Positions 37,015 to 49,359 of a stretch of 64,000 nt of DNA are shown here, piece after piece. The first letter of the stretch is position 1, and every line of letters starts with the position of its first letter. The DNA is from Lasiodiplodia sp. COLG20. Its lineage: Eukaryota; Ascomycota; Dothideomycetes; Botryosphaeriales; Botryosphaeriaceae. The DNA lies in contig VNWV01000006.1 of assembly GCA_009801085.1 (NCBI GenBank), positions 1,860,001 through 1,924,000 of the forward strand, given 5' to 3'. A program made the translations under genes and the position numbers. Under the pieces are notes generated by a model. That model did no database searches, was not told the DNA's origin, and saw only the letters and a list, made by a program, of their open reading frames with translations.

Positions 37015-37680
37015 CTTTGCGACGAGGTTCCGGAGATGGACGGGATGAGCAAGAGACCCGACCGGGATTGATGATGAGACCTCGGTGTCTCAAGGCCCGT
37101 TGGCGCAGGATGCGCAGAGGTCGGCAGCGCAAGATTGTGGTGAGGCGCGCGTCATGATGGAAGAAAGTCGCGACGGCCTCACGCGAGCTTTGACAAGGTG
37201 ACGCGCCGCTAGATTGATGCCAAGACCATGCCCATTCCACCACACATGAACCTTTCACAGCATTCTTAAAGAATCACGAAATAGACAGTGTAACTCCTTG
37301 AAACTCGTCTGCTGCCGAGGACTTTTATGGTCTAGGCCATGTTTTTCACCGTCTGTTGAGCCGTGGCGTTCTTATCACATGCCGGCCATGACTAAACGAG
37401 GCCGCCACGGCCGAACAACCAACGATGTCCGGCCATCGCCGACCACCTGTCCGCTTCATCTACAAGGGTTGGTAGAAGCCAGGTAGGTAAGTGCAGGCAT
37501 CAGCCAAGTTTATATTTACAGTTCTACACTCACGTTGACTTCACTTTTAAAGCATTTCATTCATGGTTCTTACCCTGTCCTGTCTAATCTAGGCATCCAC
37601 TTTGTTTTCGTCTCTTCATCTCAACTTTCAGTCTGTCCGTTTATCTCAGTTTGTTCTGACGCGCGATAAAGAGTGAGAAG
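37015..37680. promoter_or_regulatory. Divergent promoter region between SWC3 and ABHD12-like gene
   Basis: The two start codons (37014 minus, 37681 plus) are 666 bp apart and transcribed away from each other, so this region must carry both promoters. A pyrimidine-rich stretch precedes the plus-strand start. No individual element can be assigned with confidence. Confidence 0.5.
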
Positions 37681-39169
37681 ATGCCGCCATTCAATCCCAT
37701 CCTAAGGAAAGCCTACTTTGGCCTAGCAGGGGCCGGTGCGCTGTACGCTGCCTTGATGCTCTGCTTGACCAATGTCACCGTCCAGCGCCAGTAAGTCAAT
37801 ACCCCCATGCTTATATTTGCGGCCTGTACTGATTGATTCTCCGCCTACACTAGTGCACTCTATGCGAACAAGATAGTCGGCGCCTGGTGGGCTGACATGG
37901 ACAAGCCGCAAGCATACGGTTTTGCAAGTTAGTATCACCAGACGTAGCATCATTTAGTCTGTCCCCTCGCTGACCCTGGCCTAGAGAACCAAGTGACCGC
38001 CTTCAACGTCAGCACTCAAGACAATGAAGTCCTCTACGCCTGGCACGTGCTCCCTCTCAACGTGTATGAGGAGCACGAATCCGAGCTCTCACAGCAGCCC
38101 TCTGGATCTCCCGAAGGCGACTTCACCAAGACCAAGGCTTTTGAGCTACTAGCCAACGACCCCGATGCCCGCCTCATCCTCAACTGTGCGTGTCACAACT
38201 ATTCAGCCCCTTCCCATTTCCCAACCACCACCAGATCTCATCCAGAGCTAACACCAACCCTCAGTCCACGGCAACGCCGGCCACGTCGCCCAAGGCTGGC
38301 GCACCGACACCTACCGCGCCCTCACCTCCCAACCCAACACGCACCTCCTCACCATCGACTACCGCGGCTTCGGCCGCTCCACCGGCGCGCCCACCGAAGC
38401 CGGCCTGATCGCCGACGGCGTCGCGCTGGCGACCTACGCCCTCGAAACCCTCCGCATCCCGTCCTCCCGCATCGTCATCGTCGGGCAGTCGCTCGGCACG
38501 GCCGTCGCGAGCGCCGTGGGCCTGCACTTCGCGGACCCCTCGACCTCTCTGTCCCTCCTCTCGAACACCACTACGAACGATCCCCCATACGCAGCCCTCG
38601 CCCAGCACAAAGAAAAAACCCCCATCGACTTCGCCGCCATCGTCCTCGTCGCCCCCTTCACCTCGCTCCCCACCCTCCTCGAGACCTACCGCATCTTCGG
38701 CCTGATCCCCGTCCTCTCCCCCATCCGCGGCTACCCGCGCTTCGTCAACTACCTGCGCAGCCGCATCGTCGACACGTGGCCGACGGCCACCCGCATCAAC
38801 GCCCTCGTCGACACCGTCACCAGCGCCACCGCAAGCAAGAGGTCCCTCCGCCTCCACGTCATCCACGCCAAGGACGACTTCGACATCCCGTGGGCGCACG
38901 GCCAGAACCTGTACGACGGCGCGAGCGCGGCCGTCGTCGAGCGGGTCGGTGACGGTGGCGGCGACGTGGAGGTCGAGGACGTCGCGGTGCAAGCGGATGG
39001 TAAGAACAACTTGACCGGCCGCGTGCGGCGCACGGCGACGGGCGATGGCGGCGTCGAGGTGCGCATGGATCTGTTGCCGTTCGGCGGGCACAACCGTGTC
39101 GTCACCTTCGCTCCCGTGACGTTGGCTGTGAGGAGGGCGTTCGATGCTGCTGCGGCTCGTAAGGCTTGA
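37681..39169 (+). CDS. ABHD12-like membrane-anchored alpha/beta hydrolase
   Basis: Four exons, 37681-37790, 37854-37927, 37985-38185 and 38265-39169; all three introns are GT..AG and in phase, giving 429 residues. A hydrophobic N-terminal segment (AYFGLAGAGALYAALMLCL) looks like a signal anchor. The hydrolase core shows the oxyanion motif HGNAG (about 130-134), DYRGFGRSTG, and the nucleophile elbow GQSLG with Ser at about 204. The acid is in HAKDDFDIP (about 329-337) and the catalytic His in GGHNRVV (about 404). Order and spacing fit the ABHD12 group of lysophospholipid/monoacylglycerol lipases. The Asp-rich stretch between acid and His (bases 38940-39050) is a fungal insertion. The true lipid substrate is unknown. 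Confidence 0.85.
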
Positions 39170-39640
39170 ATGGGAGAGAGGGGAAGTGGATGGAAGGAGT
39201 GAAAGACTTGTGCGTGTATGGTGGTTTTCCACCTCCTGAGTTCTGAAGAGAAGGAAGCTGTATATTAGTGCGGAGGCTGCAAGTGTTAAGACAGGAGAGA
39301 CGGGGCAAAGAGGAGGTAGTAGAAAGTTGTTTTTCTTTCTTGAGTGGAGTTTGGTATCTCTATTTCTGTACGCCATGCATGCCTGGAATCCCACTTTGTT
39401 CTAGAAAGCAACAATCCCTAGACACGCAGATCATGTAGAATACAAGAATAGAATCGTGAAGAGTTTAAAAGAAAAAAAAAAGGCCCAACCTGCTCCTATC
39501 TAAATGCGAGATCACTCACAAATCACCCTATCCCATTCCTTCGCTTTTTTTAAACCCATCCATATCCCATCCTTCCGCCATTCGTATCATACATCAAACA
39601 GCAGAATTTTCTTCACATCTTTCTCTCCTCCGCATCCCAT
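39170..39640. other. Convergent 3' flanks of ABHD12-like gene and MEF1
   Basis: Both neighbours end here. An A-rich run near 39469-39481 and T/C-rich DNA up to 39640 are compatible with 3' untranslated regions. No gene seen. Confidence 0.55.
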
Positions 39641-42230
39641 CTATTTCTTCTGCTTCTCCAACTGCGCCTTCTCATACTTGGCAATCAACTCCCTCTGCAA
39701 CTGCGGTGGCGCAGCGGCGTAGTGGCTGAACTCCATGCTAAACTCGCCCTTACCCTGCGTCGCCGCACGGAGCTGGGTCGAGAAGCCGAACATGCTCTGC
39801 AGCGAGCAGTCGGCGTAGATGGTGAAGTCGTCCGGGCCGATCTCCGTGTCGTTGATGGTGCTGTTGCGCTTGTTCAGGAGACCGACGATGTTGCCCTGGA
39901 ACTCGTTGGGCGCCGTGATGGTCGTCTTCATGACGGGCTCGAGCACCTGCGGCGCGCCCTGGATGAACGTCTTGCGGAACGCCTGCTGCGTCGCCATGCG
40001 GAAGGCGTGCTCGGACGAATCCGTCATGTGCGTCGCGCCGTCCAGCAGCTGCATGCTCGTGCCGAGGATCTTGTGGCCGAGGAGTGGGCCCTTGGCGCAT
40101 GAGTCCATGAATCCCTTCTCGCAAGCGAACAGGTACTTTTCCGAGATGTTGCCGCCCACGACGTGTTGCTCGAAGTTGTTGTCGCCGTAGGAGCCCGTGG
40201 GCTCCATGAAGCCGATGACGCGGGCGTAGTCTCCCGCACCACCAGTCTGCTTCTTGAGCGTGTGGTCGAACTTGACCTTCTGGGTCATGGTTTCTCTGTA
40301 CGCGACCTGAGGCTGACCGGTGATGACTTCGACCTTGTATTCACGGCGCATGCGCTCCACGTAGATGTCCAGGTGTAGTTCACCCATGCCGGAGATGATG
40401 GTCTGCTGCGATTCCGCGTCGACGTGAACACGGAAAGTCGGATCCTCGCGCTGGAAGCGGTTCATGGCCTTGGAGAAGTTGTTACCGTCCTTGGAGTGCT
40501 TGGGCTGAATCGACAAGGAGATGACGGCTTCGGGAACGAACATGGAAGACTAGGACAATTAGTCGGATGTCACTCGGGACTAAAGATGGCACTTACCATC
40601 GTGTACTCCAGCTTTCCATCCGTGAAGGTATCACCGGAAGCGCAATCCACACCGAACACTGCACAAATTTCACCGGCACCGATTTCCGGAACTTCCTCCA
40701 TCTCGTTCGAGTGCATGCGTACGATCCTGGGGATCTTGATCTTCTTGTCCGTCCTGGCGTTGTAGACAGTCATACCCTTCTTAAGAGAACCTTGGTACAC
40801 ACGGATATAAGTCAGCTGACCAAAGTTGCTCTCCTCGAGCTTGAAGGCAAGACCAGTGAACGGCAGAGAGTTGTACGACACGAGCTTGACAGGAGCCTCG
40901 TTGCGCTTCTTATCCAGGGCCATGTTCTCGACCTCAGCGGGGTTGGGCAGGTAGTCGATGACGGCATCCAACATGGGCTGCACAGACTTGTCCGCCAGAG
41001 CAGAACCCATAAGAACCGGAGTGAACTTGAGGCCGATGGTAGCGCGGCGGATGGCAGCCTTCAACTGATCCTGTGTAGGCTCCTGGCCCTCGAGGAAGAG
41101 GTCTGCAATCTCCTCATCCACGTCCGCAAGAGTCTCGATGAGCATGCCGCGGCGCTCCTTGCACACATCCACCAGATTCGCAGGAATCTCGTCCGTCTCC
41201 CTGATGATTTCACCCCTAGGTCCGTCGTTGTAGATGGCCTTCATGCGAATCAAGTCGATGACGCCCTGGAAGTTGTCCTCGGAACCGATGGGGACCTGGA
41301 TAGCGGCGGCAGGAATCTTCAGCTTCTGGTTGATCTGGTCGACAGCCTTGAACGGATTGGCACCCATGCGGTCCATCTTGTTGATGAAGGAAATGCGAGG
41401 AACGTTGTAGCGCTTCATCTGCCTGTCGACCGTCATCGTCTGCGACTGCACGCCAGAGACGGCGCACAGGATCATGACGGCTCCGTCCAGCACTCTCAGC
41501 GCACGCTCGACCTCAATGGTGAAGTCAATGTGGCCGGGCGTGTCAATCAGGTTGAGGTGGTACTTCTCCTCCTCGCCTTTGTCGTTCTTCTTCACCCAGT
41601 CGCAGAAGGTGGCAGCGGATTGGATGGTGATACCCTTTTCACGCTCGAGATCCATGGAGTCCATCTTCGCACCGACGGCATCCTTGCCGCGCACCTCGTG
41701 GATCTCCTTGATACGGCCGGTGTAGAACAGAACGCGCTCGGTCGCCGTGGTCTTGCCGCTGTCAATGTGCGCCTGGTGCCGTCAGCCATCAATTCGTCAT
41801 CCACGCGTCCATGCTCCAATTATCCGCAGCCGTCAGGGTGTCGTACAGCGATACCAATGTTCCGAACTTTCTGCAAACGGTTCCACTCCGCGGGATCGAG
41901 GTTCTCGACAATGGTCTCTTGGGAGAGCTGGGACGGGTCTTGCTGAGCGGCGTCGAGCCTGAGAGTCGCGTTAGTCTATGGAGGACGCGCCATTGTCCAA
42001 TGCTTGATCGGGGGTACTGACACTGCAGCAGCGGTACCGGACTGCCATCTTCTCGCAGACCAGAGCCTCGCACCGGGAGTCTGAACAGTGCCTGCTGAAG
42101 CCGGGCGCAGCACGGCGGTGGACGCGCATCTAGCCTGGATCAGCGACGATTGGCGGCAGCTCAATCTGGCACCATTGGTCACAGAGCGCAGCGCTGCGGC
42201 GTGCGCTCTGATCAGCCCCGTTGCCCTCAT
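39641..42230 (-). CDS. MEF1: Mitochondrial translation elongation factor G
   Basis: Four exons: 42230-42022, 41958-41847, 41772-40597 and 40549-39641; all GT..AG with phases that fit; 801 residues. The N-terminus ([16 protein letters not shown], Arg/Ser/Ala-rich, few acidic residues) is a mitochondrial presequence. The GTPase domain shows AHIDSGKTT (P-loop, split from its Ala by an intron), [12 protein letters not shown] (switch I), DTPGHIDF (switch II) and NKMDR (base recognition). Domain II ([20 protein letters not shown]), domain III ([12 protein letters not shown]) with [14 protein letters not shown], and domains IV and V follow to the C-terminus LEKQKK. EF-G1 catalyses GTP-driven ribosome translocation in the mitochondrial matrix. 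The start is chosen because the next upstream codons lack presequence character and an acceptable alternative ATG. Confidence 0.95.
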
Positions 42231-42563
42231 CTTTTCCGATGATGAAGAAACGAAGACTGCACAAGGAAAACGAAAGGACGCGGTGGTAGATTGTCTTGCC
42301 TGCGGAGATGCGGCCAAACCACCGAGAGCGCGCAAGCTCAGACCAGATGCCGGGGAACTTTTTTTGCCCTAAGCCCGCCAAGACTTTCCCAGGAAAGGAA
42401 CGGATCCGAGGCCATCACGTGTCATGGGAATTTCAGGAGCTGCCATTGGCTGATATATGACTACATTTTGTTGCTCATATTTTCAAAGCTATGCCGCCCA
42501 GACAATGCATTGCATCATTCTCTCGTTGGCCTCAAAACTGTTACACTGCTCATTGAAAGGACC
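42231..42563. other. Intergenic: MEF1 5' region and NMT1 3' flank
   Basis: Both neighbours are on the minus strand, NMT1 upstream of MEF1. The 333 bp must contain the MEF1 promoter and the NMT1 3' end. No other feature seen. Confidence 0.5.
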
Positions 42564-44295
42564 TTAGAGCATGACAACACCGACACCGCCCATGTGCTTA
42601 TCCGAAGGCAGGTTCTTGTCGTTGACTCCGCCAGAGATAAGCGCCGTGCGGTAGTTGTAAAGGTAGTAGTGCAGCTGGCCGTCTCCTGCGCCAAACTTCT
42701 GCTCCTCGAGGAACAGAGGGTTGTCGAGAAGCGTAAGAGCATTCAGGACATCGAATTTGGCCTACGTTATTTGTTAGCGAAGCTTTCATAACGAGAGAGA
42801 ATAGAGAGCTTACCTTCTTCGCAAGAGTCAAGACATCCTTCATCAGTGCATTCAGTCTGACCTTCAGCTCCTTCTGGTCTCCCGTAAAGGCCACCTCGGT
42901 AGCATAGTAGTACAGGTACGCAGCTCTGACGACACGGTTGCCCTTGCCCTGGTCCCTGATGACGGTAGACTCGAGGCAGTAGAACGAAACGAAGTCAGTG
43001 ATCTTGCCGCTCGAAGCGTCTTCGACTACATAAGCCCAGACAACCTGCTTATCTGCATCCTTTTCCTTGTTGATGAACCAGTGCTCCACTTCTTCTTTCG
43101 AGAACTCCTGAGCCAGATGCGTGCGCGCAAGATACCTCGTCAAGAGATCCTTGACCTGATCCGCATCCTTTGCCTCCATCGGTCTGAGACCGTTGGTGGA
43201 CGTCCTTTCAGGGAGCTTGTACTTCAGAACCTGTCTCTGCCTGGTCGAGCCGTGCGGCAGCGGCGAGAAACCGACATCGTACAGCTTCTCCCAGTCAATG
43301 CTGCGGTGGAAGTAGCGGCAGGTGGCAACCGGAGTAGGAAGGATAACACCGGCCGTGTAAATGGCCTGGAAGATGTCGTTCAGGTAGCAGCGGCGAGTGA
43401 TTTCCTTGATGAGGGTCGGGGCAAGACGCTTGGAGCGGAGTTTCTTGTGGACGCAGAGGAAGTTGATCTCCACAGAGTTGATGAGGTTCTGGCGCACGCG
43501 AAGCTTAACCGGAATACCGGAGATGAATGCGACCAGCTTGCGGGACTGCGTCGCGCGGACACCGACGTGCCAGATGTCGCGCCAACCGGGGGCCTTGAGC
43601 GCCCAGTTCAGGAATGAAGCCGAGTAGTTGAAGCGGAACATGGCCTCGTCATCCTCGACGTAGTGGTGGGTGAGCAGGTCGTAGACCTCCTCCAACTCCT
43701 TCTCGTCCTCCAAGTTCATTGTGACCCACTCGAACCCCTCAACCAACGGCGACGGCTCCTTGGGGACCCTCTCCTTGTCGATGACCTTGATCGGGCCATC
43801 CTTGACCTTGAGCTTGGGGTCGTCGAAGGAAGGAACGGGCTGCGTCTGCCAAAACTTGTAGCTGGCCATGTCCTTCGCATTCTTACTGCCGATGGTGAGG
43901 CCGGTCAACAGATCCGAGACGCTCAGGTTCTTGAGTAGCTCCTGCACCTGCTGCTCGCCCATCTTCTCGAACTCGGACTTGAGTGCAGGATTCGCGGCCA
44001 GGAGCGCATCGAGCTGCTCCCTGCTCAGCTGCTGCTTCGGCGGCGCCGAGCTGGAGCTTGCCTCAGCATTACTCGTGCCCGTCAGAGCGTCCTTGAGCTT
44101 CTTCTTCTTGCTCTTCTTCTTCTTTTTCTTGGCCGCCGCGGGGCCAGCGCCTTCGGCGGCAGCAGGGGTTTCCTCGTCGCCGGAGGATTCGTCGTGCTCC
44201 TCCGCAGCTTGGGGCTTCGAGGTCTCGTCGACGGCTTCACTCGTGGCCTCGACGGTGGCCTCGGGATCTGCGGGCTTTGATTCGGTGGAGGACAT
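42564..44295 (-). CDS. NMT1: Glycylpeptide N-tetradecanoyltransferase (N-myristoyltransferase)
   Basis: Two exons, 44295-42814 and 42761-42564, joined after a full Lys codon; 559 residues. The start ATG ([12 protein letters not shown]) is the first good one. After an acidic, Ala-rich segment comes a Lys cluster (about 56-68), a known ribosome-binding feature of the family. The catalytic core shows [34 protein letters not shown], the signature [18 protein letters not shown] and [10 protein letters not shown]. Near the end, [17 protein letters not shown] is the second family signature, and the chain ends GVVML, whose carboxylate acts as the catalytic base. The enzyme moves myristate from myristoyl-CoA to N-terminal Gly of cytosolic proteins and is essential in most fungi. 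Confidence 0.97.
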
Positions 44296-44803
44296 TTTCG
44301 CGCGCGCGAAAGGAAGGGGGTTTGCGTGGTTGGAGGCTGAGTCGCGTTTCGAACGCGGGGTGGTGGGGCGCGAGCTTCCGCGAGAGCTTGAAGACGGGTG
44401 TGATTTCTTGGCACGTCGTCTGCCGGCTGAGCTCCTGGCGACGTACCCCGCGCAACCTTGATCAGGCAGAAGCAATTGGCAACACGTAGCGTCATGTAGA
44501 AATTATGCCAAGTCATCACTTTTGCATAGAGAACAGCATGAAAGTAAGGTTGATATTCCAGGTGGACGTTTCGCCACCTTCTTATGTCTGATATTGTTAT
44601 TTCCTCGCCCTGTACAACCATCCAATCCATCGATGACGCTATGTAGTATTCAAAAGTCAACAAAAGGGAATGTTCCCAACCTGGTATCATCTTACAACGC
44701 TAGAATCGCTCCCAAACGAGGATCGTAGAACTCATAACCGTAGCCCGTTGTATGCCGAATTTTGCGCCAATTAGTAGCCGAGAATGTCTCCCACGTCTTG
44801 TGC
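44296..44803. other. NMT1 upstream region and 3' flank of the transmembrane gene
   Basis: About 508 bp between two minus-strand genes, presumably the NMT1 promoter. The NMT1 frame is open upstream to 44475, but without a start that adds conserved sequence. Confidence 0.45.
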
Positions 44804-46545
44804 CTATGTCGAACCCCTGGCTTCGCTCTGATGATTATCATTATCATTCTCCCCTACCTTCTGGGGCGGGTGCTCCTCGACCGGCGTGACGCTTTGTGTG
44901 ATGTGAATGCTCGGGAGTCTTTGTATGTTGGGGAGTTGCGGAGTGGTTCGAGCGTCTACGGGGCTGCTGTACGGCGGAGCATCTTCCCATCCCAGTTCTT
45001 CGTAATTCGGGGGCTCCGGCGGAGGTATTCTTGCCTCTCCAAGGTCGCTTCCGTTGGTAGTAGCCAGGGTTAACCTCGATCCCGAGGCGGAACGATCGTG
45101 TCCAAGCGGGACCGTCTCGAAGCTAACGGTGCTAGCATTCCTCGCTGCGTTGCCAAAGTCGTCAGAAGCACCTGACAAAACCGAGGTGGCCGAGTAGTCG
45201 CGGTGGTGCATCACGCGGTTCTCGGCGGCGCCGCTGATCTGGCTGGCGCCAATGGACGCTGCGGAGTCGAGTAAAGGGCGGTGATCTGACTCAGCCGAGT
45301 TTGCTCTGACACGGGTGCCGTCATGGCGGGCAACGCCCAGTTCTGCATACTGAACGGAGGATACGCGCTGGTTGCGGTTTGCCTGTGCATACTGGTGCTC
45401 CGCAATGAGTGCTGCGGACAGACCCCCTCCCAACTCTTGGCGCTGACGACTTTCTCTGCGCAGTTGTGCCAGGGTCTCCAGATCACCTCTTTGCCGAGCT
45501 TCTCTCCGGCGGCGTCTCCGGTCCTCCCGCTCCGCTTGCTCCTGCCGCCTCGCAACACGGATCTGGTAGAGCGATTCCATCTCGCGGTCCCTTTCCTCCT
45601 CCTCTTCCTCCATAGTCTCGGGGAACTCGATAACGACGTCGATTCCGGCGCGTTCTCCCTCTCGGCCCAGAACCCTCTCATTTTCTCGCACAGCAGGCGA
45701 GTAAGCAGGCAGGGTCATTACGCTTCTGACCGAAGTATTCCTGTTGACGGCGGCATTTGCGGCAGTGTCATTCGCCGGTGCGGTCGATGAGTCTATTCCT
45801 TCCATCTCACGAGCGATGGATGAATTTGCGCGATGGCGGCGTGTGGGGCCGTCGTTATCCTGAAGCTGTGCGGAGTATTTGCCCTTGGTGCGAGGGTTCC
45901 ATTGCTGCCATTTGCGCTTAAGGAAGTTGCCCGGCAGGAGCTTCGGCGGACGGGGCGACTTTGTGCGCAGTTTGCGAAGTTTGGCGTAAATTCCGACGAT
46001 GATAATGACGAAAAGTACTACCATGATTGCGACCTAGCGTTGGGGTTAGAATGCGCGCGTGCGGAGCTGCAAGGGAGACTTACGACGGTGAAGACGCGCC
46101 AGTCTGGGCCGCCCTTGTCCCCGTCATCGTCCTTGTCGTCGTTGTTATTATTCGGCGGGTCCTGGTTCTGGCGCGCGATCAAGGCAGAGGGCCATTCTTT
46201 CGCGGTAGGAATCCACATGTCGAGGACCAATGCGACGGGTTTGGGGGAGCTCGAGGCTGGAGGCGGAATGCGCGGGAAGTAGTAGCTTCCGGCGGGAGCG
46301 ATCAGTCGAGCATCAACGTCAGCCCGCGGCGGCTGTGCAGTCGAGCGAGGGGGCTGGGCGGGGATTTGGAAGCGCGCTGGATAGGTATAAGAGAAACAAA
46401 ACAAAACGAGCGACAAGAGCAAGAGGCAGAGGGCCCGCGGCTGCGAGTTATTCCTGGACGGAGTGGGACGGGGCTGAGGCAGGTTTGCTGATCGGCTGTG
46501 GCACAGACAAGACAGCCTGCTCTGCTCTGCCCTGCTCCGCGACAC
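44804..46545 (-). CDS. Uncharacterised transmembrane protein with Arg/Glu-rich cytosolic tail
   Basis: Two exons, 46545-46084 and 46033-44804, in-phase GT..AG intron; about 563 residues. A hydrophobic stretch near residues 37-59 (RALCLLLLSLVLFCFSYTY) can be a signal anchor. The intron falls just before a clear transmembrane helix (VAIMVVLFVIIIVGIYAKL, about 155-175), followed by basic residues, so the long C-terminal part is predicted cytosolic. That part carries SVRSVMTLPAYSPAV, AGIDVVIEFPETMEEEEEE, a strongly charged helix (REDRRRRRREARQRGDLETL) and a Pro-rich PPPEPPNYEELGWEDAPPY region with a PPxY-like element. The pattern LPAYSP followed by REGERAGIDVVIEFP seems widespread in Pezizomycotina, but no function is known to me. 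The exact start within exon 1 is uncertain. Confidence 0.7.
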
Positions 46546-47946
46546 CCAGGCGCTTATTCGTCCGCGGCTGACGCCAGCCGTGCCTCAATCCTCCCCACCG
46601 CCTAATCGCAGCGCCTGCGACACGCTGTTCGCCCATCGCTCGCCCCCATGAGCCCCCAGCATCGCCCCCAGCCGCCGGCGCCAGCCGCACTCGACCGGCT
46701 TTCCGTCGCCGTGGACCCGGTCACCTGAAACCGCCTTGTCGCTTGATGCACACCAAGACGAACGCTCCACAAAGCGCCCTTAATACGAGCGCGTGCTGTA
46801 CGAGACTTGGCGTCGATTCTGCGGCCTTATTCTGCATCTCTTTCCCGTCGCGAGCAGGAGACAAATCGCTCTGCCGGCCAATGAGTTCACATGTTGCCTA
46901 TCAGCCGATACGAGCCTTGTCCGGACGAGCCGCGCACTACGGATAGTAGTGGAAGAGTCTCGGCTGCTCCATCTACCTACCATCAGTCCGCGCGGTCCCG
47001 CCATCTGCCCACTTCTGCATCTTCTAGTGATCGCGCAACGGTACCAGCACACAGTTGAGACTTGGGGTACTTTCACCAAGATCCAGACCTCTCCGGAACA
47101 AACAATTTCATTCCCGCTCGACTAGTTCGCCTCCAGTGGCGTTGATCCATTTCACCAAAGCTTCGCACGGATGCGTTCTGTGGCTCTTGGTTGGCGTCGG
47201 CTAGACCTGCGTCTCAGGAAGCGACGCGTCAAGAGCTTTGTCAACACTCGAAGCAAACTTCATCTCGCATTTTGCCTGTGCGATTAGTCACCACCAGTGT
47301 TGATCTACTCAGCCAAGGTCGATGTTTCATCCTTCTTTGTTTCATCTTCAATTGCGAACGGCATGCTCCCACGAGCAAAGCAATAAGGAATTCTTGCACC
47401 CGGAACGACATGTTCTGAAGATTTGTGGTATTACGTCAGTGTGATATTCTGTTTCGTAGTGTTCACAGTACTGCGCCCAGATGTCACTCGCTGAAGATCA
47501 TTCCCACCAAAACTTTCGCGTCTTTTCCCCTATCGACGACAGAATAACATATCCACCCCGGGACTAACGTCAAGTAAAGCCGGCTACGACCTTGTACATG
47601 TCTTGTGCTTGCGCTGAAAACAGTCCCTCGACTATCATTTTAGATAGATCAAGAGCACGGTCTTCAGGACTTTATTTTCACCTCGGTTCAATTCGCCTAC
47701 ATCTTGAAACAGTAGCCATACGCGTCCCATCTCCAGCATTACAACGGTAGATTCGACATTTGAGTGATGTCGAAATGGCGGGGGAACGGTGGTCCACGTC
47801 ACCTTTAAGTGCGGGGCTTATACATTAACCTTAGGGTCAAACAAGAATAAAGAAGCTTTTCTTGGCCAATATTGTACAACCCTGGAACGTGTCGGCCCAC
47901 CAGCATATCAATCCGTCTCCACTCCAGGTAATCCTGGCCAGCTATT
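46546..47946. other. Gene-poor intergenic region
   Basis: About 1.4 kb with only short incoherent open frames. It must include the promoter of the transmembrane gene (near 46550-46800) and the 3' flank of the FAD monooxygenase. Nothing else recognised. Confidence 0.5.
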
Positions 47947-49359
47947 TTAGCGCCCTCCACTTGATGACTCCACTGCTTGGTCCCAAACGAATCCAATGTC
48001 GTTGGCATATATCCAAGACATATCCGTCCCCCCATCCACGATTATCTTGTTCGCAACCCGCTCATCGAACGAAGGATTTCCAATATCCTGCATCTTTGCC
48101 TGGCGTCTGGATGCCTCCGATGCCAGATGAGAGTACATCCGCGAGTAGTAAGGAAGCCGTATCGCATCAAACAAAGGTAGCGCCTTCGCAGTATCATTCC
48201 CGAAGTAGGCCAGAGCCTGTGCAATGATCCAGCCGTCTTCCATCGCAAACCCTGCTCCAGATCCAAAGGCCCCGGAAAGAGCGTGAGAAGAATCTCCAAC
48301 GAGGACTATTTTGTTGTCCCATGCCGTCAATTTGTCGAGCTCTGGACCAGCAAATGCGGCAAATTCCCGCCATCCGCCATCAGGCACTCGCTCCAGCGCC
48401 TCCCTGATCTCTGGTAGATATTCCTGGTGGTCATGAGATCAGTGAGACTTGGCGGTCGGGCGGCTAACCTACCGTGAAGTGTGATTCGACATGCTTATTC
48501 TCAACCGGGACACCCCAACTGACTTTGCTAGCACTATGAATAGCCGGATCATGCCACGCTCTCGCCGCAATTTCCCAAAGGCCCTCTCCAACTGGAGAGA
48601 AGTATACGTGAGTGGTTGGTGAATGCCACCACCCAGTAACTCCGAATCGCGGATCCAAATCTTTGACATTATCCCAGGGAAGCAGCGTTCGCCAAATCGT
48701 CGTCCCCGTGAACTTGATCTCATAATCGGGCCATGCCGTATCTCTCACAACCTATGGGCTCATCAGTATTGAACGAGAGTCACGTATTAAGAGCTCACAT
48801 ACGGAGCGGATGCCATCAGCGCCAACAACCAAATCAGCCGTTGCGGAGCTCCCATCTTTGAAATGCAACTCGACACCTTCTGAACCTCTATCCACCATTC
48901 GACTTAGTTTCTTGGAGAGCTGGATAACTCCCGGCCTGACATGAGCAAGAAGCGCCGACTGCAGTTTAGTCCGTTGCGTCCGAATCGGCGGCCGCTTAGA
49001 ATCAGTGGGTTGTTTTTCACGGCGATGGAGTTCTTCACCCGACCGGCCGTTACTGCATGAGCATTAAGCATCAGAAGGGACGTATTCGAAGGCGTAACGA
49101 TTCAAGCTTACAGATTCAACACCGTCCACGTCTGATGGCCGCTGGTCAGAGTATCAGCCACACCAAGCAACTCCAAGACATTCCAAGAATTCTGTCCAAT
49201 GCTTATCCCAGCGCCAACCTCGCGCAACACGCTCGCCTGCTCGTATATCGTCACATCCACGTTCGGAATCTTGGACAGCGCTATTGCCGTGGCCAGCCCG
49301 CCCGGCCCACCTCCGACAATGGCTATCCTCAAATGCCGGGTGGAAACGTCAATGGTCAT
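47947..49359 (-). CDS. FAD-dependent monooxygenase, salicylate-hydroxylase-like
   Basis: Four exons, 49359-49112, 49052-48803, 48751-48473 and 48423-47947; introns of 49-59 nt, all in phase; 417 residues. The N-terminus has the dinucleotide-binding motif IVGGGPGGLATAIAL, followed by an acidic end of strand 2 (YEQASVLREVGAGI). The group A flavin hydroxylase DG motif is present (ADLVVGADGIRS, about 159-170), as is the second FAD motif LVGDSSHALSGAFGSGAGF. Exon 3 carries WRTLLPWDN and WWHSPTTHVYFSP, residues that shape the substrate pocket in this family. Such enzymes hydroxylate aromatic acids or secondary-metabolite intermediates using NAD(P)H and O2. The substrate is unknown. The C-terminus WIYANDIGFVWDQAVESS is typical in length. 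It lies next to an old-yellow-enzyme gene and not far from an MFS transporter. Confidence 0.88.

Noticed and set aside
38261..39394. 377-codon minus-strand frame opposite the ABHD12-like gene
   Set aside because: Shadow of a GC-rich exon with no recognisable motif.
40567..41946. 459-codon plus-strand frame opposite MEF1
   Set aside because: It is antisense to a strongly conserved GTPase gene; GC-rich codon bias keeps the complement open.
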